A program made the position numbers and the translations under genes. Positions 14,517-25,048 of a stretch of 30,658 bases of DNA are shown one piece after another. Under the pieces are notes generated by a model. It saw only the letters and a list, made by a program, of their open reading frames with translations. It did not search any database and was not told the DNA's origin. Position 1 is the stretch's first letter; each line of letters begins with the position of its first letter. This stretch comes from an uncultured Pseudoflavonifractor sp. (GTDB lineage Bacteria; Bacillota; Clostridia; Oscillospirales; Oscillospiraceae), in the NCBI GenBank assembly GCA_947383685.1, contig CANDEE010000015.1, positions 1-30,658 of the forward strand, written 5' to 3'.

Positions 14517-16313
14517 TTATTTCCCTCCTACTCCCTTTTCAATGGATGCGCCTGTCAGTTTCTCCACCACAAAGTTCACCAAGAGCACGATGAAGATAAT
14601 GAGCAGGTTGATGGCGTTGCCGTACTGGGCCCAGCCCTTCTCGTCATAGAAGAACAGCAGCGTAGTCAGCACCCGGTTGTTGGCGGTGACCAGAATGACG
14701 AACAGGCTCAGCTCCCGCATACAGGACACGAAGGGGAGCAGGTAACCGGAAACAATGGTGGATTTTTGGATGGGAATGATGATCTGGGTCATCCGCTTCC
14801 ACCAGGGAACGCCCATAATAACGCCCGCCTCCTCAATTTCCGGGGAGAGCTGAAGCATGGAGTTGACGCCGCTCCGGGATGCCATGGGCAGATATTTCAC
14901 CGTACCGATAAGGGCCAATATGGCAAAGGTTCCATAAAGGGGCGGGATAATGCCCCGCTGCTGGGAGAACATGGACAGGTAAATGGCGGAGAAGGCCATG
15001 GACGGGATCAGGTAGGGAATAAAGGTCAGATTCTCCACCACCCGGCTCAGGAGGCTGCCCCGGCGGCGGACAATGGAGTAGCCCGCCAGGAAGCCCACTG
15101 TGCCCGCGCCCACAGCGCAGGTGAAGGACAGCCTCAGGGAGTTGAGCAGGGTCTTCCAAACATCCGCGTTGCGGAGGATACCCGCCTTGTCCTGGTAGTC
15201 GTTGCCGCCCTTGGAAAGACCAATCCAGAAGTCCAGGGTCATATTAGACAATTGGTAATTACCGTCCGTCAAAATTACCGACTGTAATACAAAGGAGATC
15301 ATAGGAATCACCGACATACAAAGCACCACAAAGCAGACGATGACCGAGGCAGGAACCCTGGCTCCCTTCAGCCGGAACAGGGAAATGTTGGCGCTCTTTC
15401 CTGTCACAGTGGCATAGGATTTCCGGGTCCCGATCATGTACTGATTCACCAGCATAATGACCACCGAAATGACCATCATCAGGATAGCGATGATATAGCC
15501 CACGCCGGGGTTGGTACCCTGAATGGTAGAGTACATCTCCGTGGTCAGCACATAGTACCGTACGGGCAGGCCCAGGAACTGGGGCACCGCGAAGGAGCTC
15601 ATGCCGCTGGAGAAAACCAGAATAATGGTGCTCATCACCGCAGGCATGACCATGGGAATGGTGATCTTGGTAAACATCCGGGCCTTGGTGGTCTTGAGGA
15701 TAATGGCCGCTTCCTCCAGGTTGGCGTCCATGTTCCGCAGAACGCCGCCGATCAGTATGTAAGCAAAGGGCGCGTAATGGAGGCCGGTGGTCACGATAAT
15801 GGGGAAAGGCCCATAGGCAAACCAGTTGGGGATCACGATGCCCGTCAGGGCCGTAAAGATTCCCGGCGCGCCGCCTACTACCGCGTTCTTAAAAAAGTTC
15901 CGCCAGGCCAGGGCCAGGGTCCAGGAGGGCATGATGTAGGGAAAAATAAAGAGCTTTGTCAGCACATTTTTCCACATCATGTCGGTCCGGGTGACAAGCC
16001 ATGCAAAACCGCCGCCGATGAGGATTGCCACCACACAGGAAAAGACCGAAGTATAGAGGCTGTGCCACAGAGGCTCCCAAACCAGGATTTTGCTGTAATT
16101 ACTGCGGAAGGCCCGCTCCCAGTGGTAGCTGGTAAAGGAACCTACCGCCTGTCCGATCCGGGACTTTTCCGAAGCGTGAACAATAAAGGTATCCTTCACA
16201 ATGGAAAACAGGGGCAGCACCACCAGATAGGTGAGAAAGACCAGCAGCAGAATCAGCAAAATATTATAGGGCTTGCTGAGAAAGGTTTTGACTTTGTTGA
16301 GTTTTTTGTTCAT
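14517..16313 (-). CDS. Fused double ABC permease (FbpB-like)
   Basis: This 598-residue membrane protein joins two binding-protein-dependent permease domains in one chain, as in FbpB-type ferric importers. Each half has the cytoplasmic EAA loop that docks the ATPase: NLEEAAIILKTTKARMF in the first half and EIEEAGVIMGVPWWKRM in the second. About twelve membrane helices are expected. The start ATG has GGGGGATG just upstream. It follows the binding-protein gene after a 133-base gap containing a strong hairpin, which should lower its expression relative to the binding protein. It is tightly coupled to the ATPase gene downstream. Confidence 0.93.
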   Translation of the reverse strand: MNKKLNKVKTFLSKPYNILLILLLVFLTYLVVLPLFSIVKDTFIVHASEKSRIGQAVGSFTSYHWERAFRSNYSKILVWEPLWHSLYTSVFSCVVAILIGGGFAWLVTRTDMMWKNVLTKLFIFPYIMPSWTLALAWRNFFKNAVVGGAPGIFTALTGIVIPNWFAYGPFPIIVTTGLHYAPFAYILIGGVLRNMDANLEEAAIILKTTKARMFTKITIPMVMPAVMSTIILVFSSGMSSFAVPQFLGLPVRYYVLTTEMYSTIQGTNPGVGYIIAILMMVISVVIMLVNQYMIGTRKSYATVTGKSANISLFRLKGARVPASVIVCFVVLCMSVIPMISFVLQSVILTDGNYQLSNMTLDFWIGLSKGGNDYQDKAGILRNADVWKTLLNSLRLSFTCAVGAGTVGFLAGYSIVRRRGSLLSRVVENLTFIPYLIPSMAFSAIYLSMFSQQRGIIPPLYGTFAILALIGTVKYLPMASRSGVNSMLQLSPEIEEAGVIMGVPWWKRMTQIIIPIQKSTIVSGYLLPFVSCMRELSLFVILVTANNRVLTTLLFFYDEKGWAQYGNAINLLIIFIVLLVNFVVEKLTGASIEKGVGGK

Positions 16314-16381
16314 CTTTCATCCCCCTTTATGGGAAAATAGCGGCGCTTGACTTGGGGAAACGCAAACCCCACCATAAAAAT

Positions 16382-16417
16382 GGCGGGAAGGAATGGCGAG
16401 CGCCATTCCTTCCCGCC
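16382..16417 (-). terminator. Strong intra-operon hairpin (partial terminator or message-stability element)
   Basis: A perfect 17-bp inverted repeat with a 2-base loop (16382-16398 with 16401-16417) lies between the binding-protein and permease genes. On the minus strand ATTTTTA follows it. Such hairpins let the binding protein be made in excess over membrane subunits. Confidence 0.75.
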
Positions 16418-16446
16418 GTTGCATCTACATTTGTAAAAGATGCAAA

Positions 16447-17721
16447 TTACTTAATCATCTTAATGAAATCTTCCACGTCGGCCCGGTTGGCGGCGGCAAA
16501 GATAGCGTCCTCCTGAATGAGAATCTTCTTCCACTCGGTCACAGGCAGGTCGCCCTCAGCCACGGCAATGGACTGGTTGCCGGAGTAGTCGCCCATACGG
16601 CCCTGCATTCCCTTATAGACCGAACCGTCCCGCTGAGTGGTGGTGCCGTCGCCGGCCCAGCCCTCCTCGGTAAACAGCCACACCAGGAAGGCCTTGGCCA
16701 GCTCGGGGTTGTCGGCGTTCTCGGTGATCAGGCCGTAGATGGGGTAAATGAAGCCGGCCACAGGGTTCATTTCCTTGGCGTAGTCCAGGGTGAAGTTGCC
16801 GGGGTTCTTAGTGGAATCCTTGCGGTTCTTGATGTACTTGTTCAGGGTAATGAGAGCGGACCACTGGGTGTCGTTCTCCTGCTCGGGGTTGCCGATGGCC
16901 TTGGCAATGTCGCCGTCGGAACCGCCCATCACAGCGCCGTTGTTGTACATCATCTTGATCCACTGGTAACCGGCGTTGGGGCAGTCGGAATCCAACTGGA
17001 TGTCGGTGCCGTAGTAATCCTTATAAGCGGCTTCCAGAGCAGCGGAATTCTCGTCAGAGGTCAGCATGACCAGGAAGTTCATGTTGACGCCTTCCTTCTC
17101 AGGATCCTTCATCTGGAGAGTTCCGGCGTACTTGGGATCGGTGGCGTACCAGATGTTGTTGATCTCGCCGTCAGCAACATAGTCAGTGTTATAAATAAAC
17201 ACCTTGTTGCAGTAATCCCAGACCAGCAGGGGCTCGCAATCGTCGCCCACCTTGTCCAGAATCTCCTGGTTATACCAGTTGTAGACATAGCCCTCGTCCA
17301 CCAGCTCGCTGACGGTGCGGGCGCCATCCTGGATGAAGATAATGTCGGCGCCGGCCACACCGCTGGAGACCTCGGTGGCCACCTGGGTGATCTGGTTGTT
17401 GTCGCCGATCTGAGTTCCCTCTACCATCTCAATGTCAATGCCAAACTTGTTGGCAAAAGCCTCCACCGCGCTGACGGTGACGGAGTGGGTGGAGTAAATG
17501 GTCAGCTTATTGCCGTTAGCCTTGCCGGCCTCCAGCAGCTCCTCAAAGGTAGTCTGGTCAACCGTTGTCTCGGGAGCCTTGCTCTCCTCCACAGGGGCCT
17601 GGCTCTCAACAGTGGGCTTATCACTCTCGGGAGCAGGGGTCTCATTTGTCTTTCCGCCGCCGCAGGCGACGAGGCTCAGCAGCATAGCCGCGCAGCAGAG
17701 CCCGGATACCATTCTCTTCAT
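16447..17721 (-). CDS. Iron-type ABC solute-binding lipoprotein
   Basis: This 424-residue exported lipoprotein starts MKRMVSG, with a hydrophobic stretch and a LVAC lipobox. A GGG and Pro/Glu/Ser-rich linker (to about residue 60) lead to a periplasmic-binding fold that opens with KLTIYSTHSVTVSAVEAFANKFG. That start is typical of the FbpA/AfuA/PhnS group. It should capture the substrate outside the membrane for the permease at 14517. I chose the ATG at 17721, 9 bases after AGGAGGA, since the longer in-frame start at 17772 would place residues ahead of the signal peptide. Substrate could be ferric iron or a phosphonate-like anion; the Tyr pair typical of ferric sites was not checked. The partial gene at 1-214 is its paralogue. 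Confidence 0.9.
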   Translation of the reverse strand: MKRMVSGLCCAAMLLSLVACGGGKTNETPAPESDKPTVESQAPVEESKAPETTVDQTTFEELLEAGKANGNKLTIYSTHSVTVSAVEAFANKFGIDIEMVEGTQIGDNNQITQVATEVSSGVAGADIIFIQDGARTVSELVDEGYVYNWYNQEILDKVGDDCEPLLVWDYCNKVFIYNTDYVADGEINNIWYATDPKYAGTLQMKDPEKEGVNMNFLVMLTSDENSAALEAAYKDYYGTDIQLDSDCPNAGYQWIKMMYNNGAVMGGSDGDIAKAIGNPEQENDTQWSALITLNKYIKNRKDSTKNPGNFTLDYAKEMNPVAGFIYPIYGLITENADNPELAKAFLVWLFTEEGWAGDGTTTQRDGSVYKGMQGRMGDYSGNQSIAVAEGDLPVTEWKKILIQEDAIFAAANRADVEDFIKMIK

Positions 17722-17778
17722 AAAAGTACATCCTCCTCGCAATTTGTGCTCTGGTTTCCCAGGCTGTCCCATTCCAAC

Positions 17779-17813
17779 AAAAAATTCCCCTAGCGGCGAT
17801 CCGCCGGGGGAAT
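17779..17813 (-). terminator. Terminator-like hairpin in the leader of the import operon
   Basis: ATTCCCC (17784-17790) pairs with GGGGAAT (17807-17813) around an inner 4-bp stem (17793-17796 with 17801-17804). On the minus strand six T residues follow. It lies between the candidate promoter and the binding-protein start, so it can act as an attenuator. Confidence 0.6.
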
Positions 17814-17841
17814 CTTCTCGGTGGAACGGGGCCTTTTGTTA

Positions 17842-17871
17842 ATTTAACCACATCTTGCATGGTTTTGCAAG
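17842..17871 (-). promoter_or_regulatory. Candidate promoter and palindrome of the import operon
   Basis: On the minus strand TTGCAA (17870-17865) and TTAAAT (17847-17842) are 17 bases apart, each matching consensus at four of six bases. The perfect inverted repeat CTTGCA-N6-TGCAAG (17854-17871) overlaps the -35 box and could be an operator. The start point would leave only about 20 bases before the leader hairpin, so a promoter further upstream is also possible. Confidence 0.35.
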
Positions 17872-17966
17872 GCTTTTTTCAAAAAATGACGAATTTACCC
17901 CCTCTTTTTTCTTTTTATTCTGTGAAAAAGTTGACAATGAAAATTTATGAACTTTTGGAAAATTGA

Positions 17967-17995
17967 TTTACTGCGTCTGATTTTTGTGCTATGAT
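17967..17995 (+). promoter_or_regulatory. Probable promoter of the ATP synthase operon
   Basis: An extended -10 box (TG at 17987-17988, TATGAT at 17990-17995) lies 17 bases after a weak -35 (TTTACT). The expected start point is near 18002, giving a leader of about 60 bases that carries an 8-bp hairpin (18029-18048). Confidence 0.55.
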
Positions 17996-18062
17996 AAGCA
18001 GGCAGAATTTTAAAGCTGACAAATTGAAATGTAAAGTAAGCTTTACATGAAGGATGTTGCCC

Positions 18063-18491
18063 ATGAATATCCAACAAGCCACCAAGAAGGAGACATTGCA
18101 TATCGCCGTGGGCGTGCTGTGCTTTTCGGTCATTCTGAACCTGGTCTTTGTCCTTCTAAAGCAGTGGGGCCTGCCTGTGCTGTGGGGCAATCTGCTGGGC
18201 GGCGGCTTTGCCGTTTTGAACTTTTTCGCCCTGGGCCTTACTGTTCAAAAGATGGCTTCCGATCTCAATGAGAAACGTGGGAAGCTGACCATGCAGCTTT
18301 CCTATACCCTGCGGATGCTCTTTACCCTATTTATTATTGTGCTGGCCATCAAGCTGCCCAATGTTTCCTGGCTCGCCGCCGTTATCTCTCTGCTGTTCCC
18401 CCGGCTGACCATTCTGGCCATGCAGCTTTTGGGAATGTATCAGCCCCCCAAGAAGGAAGAAAACGAAAAAGGAGGCGATGATCCGGTATGA
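18063..18491 (+). CDS. atpI: ATP synthase subunit I
   Basis: This 142-residue membrane protein has about four hydrophobic helices and a charged C-terminal tail (PPKKEENEKGGDD). AtpI is a small accessory protein encoded first in many atp operons and implicated in c-ring assembly or ion supply; it is not part of the finished enzyme. Identification rests on position, size and helix pattern, because the family is poorly conserved. I chose the ATG at 18063, 9 bases after GAAGG, because the in-frame ATG at 18054 would directly abut that site. Its TGA overlaps the atpB start as ATGA. Confidence 0.8.
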   Translation: MNIQQATKKETLHIAVGVLCFSVILNLVFVLLKQWGLPVLWGNLLGGGFAVLNFFALGLTVQKMASDLNEKRGKLTMQLSYTLRMLFTLFIIVLAIKLPNVSWLAAVISLLFPRLTILAMQLLGMYQPPKKEENEKGGDDPV

Positions 18492-19234
18492 ATGTGGATA
18501 TTACCGGCGCCCGCATCTATTTTACCATTCCCATACTGGGCGGTATCCCCATTACGGAGACCATTGTCAACGCCACTATCGTATCCCTGCTGGTGATCGC
18601 GGCCTGTATCTACCTCACCCGGGATCTGAAGGTTCGGGCGGTGAGCAAGCGGCAGGTGGTGGCGGAATTTCTGGTGGAAACGGCCCAGAAGTTCGTCAAC
18701 GGCAATATGGGCGAGAAGTTCGCCTACTACGGCCCCTTTGTGGCGGCCCTCTTTGCCTCCTCCATCTTCGGAAGCCTTTTGAGCCTGGTCGGGATGTTCC
18801 CTCCCACCAGCGACCTTTCTACCACGGGAGCCTGGGCGGTGATGGTGTTCGTCCTCATCACCTATACCAAGATCAAGACCGGCGGTCTGGGCGGCTATCT
18901 CAAGGGCTTTACCCAGCCCATCCCCATCCTGACCCCCTTTAATATCCTGTCGGAGCTGGCGACCCCCATTTCCATGGCCTTCCGTCACTTTGGCAACGTG
19001 GTTTCGGGCAGCGTCATTTCCACTCTGGTCTACGCCGCCCTGGCCGCCGCCTCCCATGCCGTTCTCTCTTGGCTGCCGGGAGCGTTGGGAGACATTCTGG
19101 GGGCCATCCCCATCCTGCAGGTGGGTATTCCCGCCGTCCTCAGCGTGTACTTTGACCTCTTTTCCAGCGCCATGCAGGCCTTTATCTTCTGTATGCTGAC
19201 CACCCTCTATATTGCCAACGCGGCAGAGGAGTAA
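18488..19234 (+). CDS. atpB: ATP synthase Fo subunit a
   Basis: This 248-residue membrane subunit provides the two ion half-channels next to the c ring. It has five to six membrane helices. The essential stator arginine is R166 in PISMAFRHFGNVVSG, within the expected penultimate helix. The start overlaps the atpI stop by 4 bases, with AGGAGG 12 bases upstream. A G+C-rich hairpin (about 19251-19266) lies in the gap to atpE and may stabilise or separate translation of the highly made c subunit. Confidence 0.95.
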   Translation: MNVDITGARIYFTIPILGGIPITETIVNATIVSLLVIAACIYLTRDLKVRAVSKRQVVAEFLVETAQKFVNGNMGEKFAYYGPFVAALFASSIFGSLLSLVGMFPPTSDLSTTGAWAVMVFVLITYTKIKTGGLGGYLKGFTQPIPILTPFNILSELATPISMAFRHFGNVVSGSVISTLVYAALAAASHAVLSWLPGALGDILGAIPILQVGIPAVLSVYFDLFSSAMQAFIFCMLTTLYIANAAEE

Positions 19235-19311
19235 CGACCCCCGTTTTTCTGACGCCCGCGGGGCGCTGAAAATACACATGAGAAACATTTTATATTAGGA
19301 GGAACTTCACT

Positions 19312-19572
19312 ATGGAAAGAGCTATCGTTTTGATGGGATGCGCCATTGGCGCCGGTCTCGCCTTGATCGCCGGTATCGGCCCCGGTATCGGTGAAGGCTA
19401 CGCCGTCGGTAAGGCCCTGGAGTCCATTGGCCGTCAGCCTGAGTGCAAGGGCGACGTGACCTCCACCATGCTGCTGGGCTGCGCCATTGCGGAAACCACC
19501 GGTATTTACGGCTTCGTCACCGGCCTGCTGCTCATCTTTGTGGCTCCCGGTATCTTCATGGGCCTGCTGTAA
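19312..19572 (+). CDS. atpE: ATP synthase Fo subunit c, two-carboxylate sodium type
   Basis: This 86-residue hairpin protein forms the rotor ring. Helix 1 carries GIGPGIGEGYAVGKALE, the polar loop is RQPECKGD, and helix 2 carries AIAETTGIYGF. The ion-binding carboxylate is E61, followed by T62, T63 and Y66, which match the Na+-binding set (Glu, Ser/Thr, Thr, Tyr) of Ilyobacter-type rings. At the helix-1 position that is Gln in Ilyobacter, this protein has E28, giving two carboxylates per site, as described for Fusobacterium nucleatum. Na+ coupling is therefore likely. AGGAGG lies about 10 bases upstream of the ATG. Confidence 0.96.
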   Translation: MERAIVLMGCAIGAGLALIAGIGPGIGEGYAVGKALESIGRQPECKGDVTSTMLLGCAIAETTGIYGFVTGLLLIFVAPGIFMGLL

Positions 19573-19627
19573 GAAGTCCCGGGCAAGGCGGGCCAGGTTC
19601 CGGCTCGCTCCATAAGGAGGAGACAGT

Positions 19628-20131
19628 ATGAATGAATTTCAAGACCTTGTCACCCTCGCCCCGTGGACGTTTATCTTCACCATCTGTAACCTGCTGATCC
19701 TGACGGCGGCAATCAAGCACTTCCTTTTTAAGCCCGTCCAGAACATACTGGAGCAGCGGAAAAACCAGATCGAGGATACCTACGAGAAAGCGGAGCAGGC
19801 GGAGGGTGAGGCCCTGGCCATGCGGGAGGACTGCGAGAAGCGGCTCTCCGGCGCCAGGGAGGAGGCTTCCGAGATCGTCAAGACCGCCACCGTACGGGCC
19901 ACCGCCCGGACGGAGGAGATGATGACCGCCGCCCGTGCGGAGGTGGCCGCCCTCAAGACCAAGGCGGATCAGGAGATCGAAAGCGAGCGGCGGAAGGCCG
20001 CGGGCGAGCTGAAAAATGACATTTCCGAGCTGGTGCTGAACATCGCCGGGATCGTGGTGGAGAAGGAGATTGACCCCTCTGCCCACAAAGACCTCATTGA
20101 CGATTTTATCAGCCACGTAGGTGACGAATGA
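19628..20131 (+). CDS. atpF: ATP synthase Fo subunit b
   Basis: This 167-residue peripheral-stalk subunit has one N-terminal membrane helix (about 12-32, PWTFIFTICNLLILTAAI). The phrase FLFKPVQNILEQRKNQIEDT, typical of b subunits, follows. A long charged, alanine-rich coiled coil reaches toward F1. AAGGAGGAG precedes the ATG. Its stop overlaps the atpH start as ATGA. Only one b-type gene is present, so the stalk should be a b homodimer. Confidence 0.94.
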   Translation: MNEFQDLVTLAPWTFIFTICNLLILTAAIKHFLFKPVQNILEQRKNQIEDTYEKAEQAEGEALAMREDCEKRLSGAREEASEIVKTATVRATARTEEMMTAARAEVAALKTKADQEIESERRKAAGELKNDISELVLNIAGIVVEKEIDPSAHKDLIDDFISHVGDE

Positions 20132-20661
20132 TGACCGCCCTGGAAAAGGAGTACGGCGACGCCCTCTACTCCCTTGCAATGGAGGAAAATTGCCCCGACG
20201 AGGTGCTGGAAGGGCTTTCCCTGGCGGTCGCCGCCTTTCAGGAAAACCCCGGCTACCTTACCCTGGTTCAGAACCCCGCCCTCCCCAAAGAGGAGCGGCT
20301 GGGCCTATTGGACAAAGCCTTCGAGGGTGTGCACACCTATGTGCTGCGCCTTTTGAAGCTGCTGTGTGAGCGCTCGGCCCTGTCCTTGGCCCCCGGCGCA
20401 CTGGAGCAGTTCAAGAGCCTTCTTTACGCCGAAAGGGGTATCCTGCCCGTAGAGGCCATCACCGCCGTCCCTCTCACTGAGGAACAGCAGAAGGCCCTTA
20501 TGGACAAGCTGGCCGCCAAGACGGGCAAGACCATTTTGCTGGAAACCAAGCTGGACCCGTCCGTGCTGGGCGGGGTAAAGCTGCGTTATGAGGGCAAGGA
20601 GCTGGACGGTACCGCTGCCGGGCGCCTTTCCGCCCTGCGCCGGGCTTTGACCCAGGCGTGA
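20128..20661 (+). CDS. atpH: ATP synthase F1 subunit delta
   Basis: This 177-residue stator protein links the b stalk to the top of F1. It has the family's N-terminal helical domain (EKEYGDALYSLAMEE) and the C-terminal LDPSVLGGVKLRYEGKELDG segment, in which GG(V)KLRY is the OSCP/delta signature. The start lies in ATGATG, overlapping the atpF stop; an ATG 3 bases later is an equally good start. The gene is in the standard place between atpF and atpA. Confidence 0.94.
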   Translation: MMTALEKEYGDALYSLAMEENCPDEVLEGLSLAVAAFQENPGYLTLVQNPALPKEERLGLLDKAFEGVHTYVLRLLKLLCERSALSLAPGALEQFKSLLYAERGILPVEAITAVPLTEEQQKALMDKLAAKTGKTILLETKLDPSVLGGVKLRYEGKELDGTAAGRLSALRRALTQA

Positions 20662-20689
20662 CCGGAACCATTGGAAAGTTGGTGAGACA

Positions 20690-22210
<1,521 letters not shown>

Positions 22211-22226
22211 AAGGAGGTGAGGCCCC

Positions 22227-23078
22227 GTGGCGGCTTCCTCTATGAAAGATATTAAGCTGCGCATCAAGAGCGTACAGAGCACCATGCAGATTACCAAAGC
22301 CATGGAGCTGGTAGCCTCCTCCAAGCTGAGAAAAGCCAAGGAGCGGGCAGAATCCACCCGCCCCTACTTCACCACCCTGCACCAGACTCTGAACGATATT
22401 GCTTACAGTAATACCGAATTTACTTCTCCCTTTGTTCAGAAGCGGGAGGTAAAAAAGGTCTGCTGCGTCATCATCGCCGGCGACCGGGGCCTGGCGGGGG
22501 GGTATAACAGCAATCTTTTTAAGGCAGTTGCGGCAGGGATGGAGGGCAAAAACCTCTGCGCGCTCCCCATCGGCAAGAAGGCGGTGGAGTACTGCACCCA
22601 CCGGGGCATTGAGATGGTCAGCGACCAGTACGCCTTGGTGGAGGACCTGTCCCTCCGGGACTGCTTCACCATCGCCCGCCTCCTCTGCGCCCAGTTTCGG
22701 GCAGGAGAATTCGACGAACTGTATGTGGGCTACACCAACTTTGTCTCTATGCTGAGCCAGCAGCCCGCCGTACTGCAATTACTGCCCATCCACTACGAAC
22801 GGCCTGAAGTCAAAACCAAGGCGGAGAGCCTTTTGGAGTACGAGCCCTCCAGCGGGGCGGTCTATAACGCGATTGTGCCTGAGTATGTGGGCGGCCTCTT
22901 ATGGGGCGCGGTGGCGGAGAGCCTTGCCAGTGAGCTGGGAGCCCGGCGCACCGCCATGGACGCAGCCAGCAAGAACGCAGGAGAGATGATTGAGGACCTC
23001 TCCCTCAAATACAACCGGGCCCGGCAGGGGGCCATTACCCAGGAGATCACCGAGATCGTGGCGGGCGCAGAAGCGTAA
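22227..23078 (+). CDS. atpG: ATP synthase F1 subunit gamma
   Basis: This 283-residue central-shaft subunit turns inside the alpha/beta hexamer. The N-terminal helix (MKDIKLRIKSVQSTMQITKA) and the C-terminal helix (MDAASKNAGEMIEDLSLKYN, then RQGAITQEITEIV) are both the family's conserved coiled-coil ends. I chose the GTG at 22227, since AGGAGG lies 9 bases upstream; the ATG at 22242, after SS, is 24 bases away. The gene lies between atpA and atpD as expected. Confidence 0.96.
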   Translation: MAASSMKDIKLRIKSVQSTMQITKAMELVASSKLRKAKERAESTRPYFTTLHQTLNDIAYSNTEFTSPFVQKREVKKVCCVIIAGDRGLAGGYNSNLFKAVAAGMEGKNLCALPIGKKAVEYCTHRGIEMVSDQYALVEDLSLRDCFTIARLLCAQFRAGEFDELYVGYTNFVSMLSQQPAVLQLLPIHYERPEVKTKAESLLEYEPSSGAVYNAIVPEYVGGLLWGAVAESLASELGARRTAMDAASKNAGEMIEDLSLKYNRARQGAITQEITEIVAGAEA

Positions 23079-23108
23079 CCACGACTCTGTTTGGAAGGAG
23101 ATACGCCA

Positions 23109-24503
<1,395 letters not shown>

Positions 24504-24523
24504 TCAGGAAAGGAATTTGCCAT

Positions 24524-24919
24524 ATGACCACCTTTCATTTACAGATCGTGACCCCCGACGGCGGCTTTTATGATGGGCCGGCAGAAAAGCTGATCGTCCG
24601 GGCCCTGGGAGGCGACGTGTGTATTTTGCCCCGCCACGCCCCCTATGTGACCGCCCTGGGCACTGGGGAAGCCGCCGTAGTCATTGACGGCCAGCGGCGA
24701 AAGGCCGCCTGTGCCGGCGGTATGCTCGCTGTGACCCAGGACGACGTCCGGCTGGTGGCTACCACCTTTGAGTGGGCCGAAGACATTGATAAAAACCGGG
24801 CCCAGCGGGCTAAGGAGGAGGCCGAGCGCCGCATCCAGAACGCTAAGGACGCCAATGAGCTGGAAATGGCAAAGGCCAAGCTCTCCCGTGCTTTGGTTCG
24901 GATCAAGGCCGCGGGATAA
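24524..24919 (+). CDS. atpC: ATP synthase F1 subunit epsilon
   Basis: This 131-residue subunit sits at the foot of the shaft and contacts the c ring. An N-terminal beta sandwich (TFHLQIVTPDGGFYDGPAEKLIV, PRHAPYVTALGTGEAAV) is followed by a two-helix C-terminal domain rich in Ala, Glu and Arg. That part can act as an ATPase brake in many bacteria. AAAGGAATTTGCC precedes the ATG. It is the last gene of the operon; a strong terminator begins 13 bases after the stop. Confidence 0.95.
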   Translation: MTTFHLQIVTPDGGFYDGPAEKLIVRALGGDVCILPRHAPYVTALGTGEAAVVIDGQRRKAACAGGMLAVTQDDVRLVATTFEWAEDIDKNRAQRAKEEAERRIQNAKDANELEMAKAKLSRALVRIKAAG

Positions 24920-24932
24920 ATGGCTTTACTGG

Positions 24933-24976
24933 AAAAGAGCGTTGGATTTCGTAAAACGAAATCCAACGCTCTTTTT
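24933..24976 (+). terminator. Terminator of the ATP synthase operon
   Basis: A perfect 19-bp stem (24933-24951 with 24957-24975) with a TAAAA loop runs into TTTTT. It separates the atp genes from the AraC-GNAT unit. Confidence 0.95.
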
Positions 24977-25017
24977 ATGAACACCGCAAGAATGATGCAA
25001 TATGCTCTTGCCGGTTT

Positions 25018-25026
25018 TGGTATGAT
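25018..25026 (+). promoter_or_regulatory. Extended -10 box for the AraC-GNAT/MATE operon
   Basis: TGG followed by TATGAT matches an extended -10 element, with no clear -35. It covers the ATG at 25022, which argues that the true start codon is the TTG at 25049. Confidence 0.4.
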
Positions 25027-25048
25027 AGAGCGGAAGGGAGGGAAACCC

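Noticed and set aside
13265..14593. 442-codon open frame opposite the ABC ATPase
   Set aside because: It is antisense to Walker A, signature and Walker B motifs in the correct frame, and its product has no family features.
17931..17936. TTGACA as the -35 box of the ATP synthase operon
   Set aside because: No -10-like sequence lies 16-18 bases downstream; the extended -10 at 17990 is too far away.
24920..25048. N-terminal extension of the AraC-GNAT protein
   Set aside because: This in-frame stretch consists of the atp terminator hairpin and the -10 box; a TTG with a good ribosome binding site follows at 25049.
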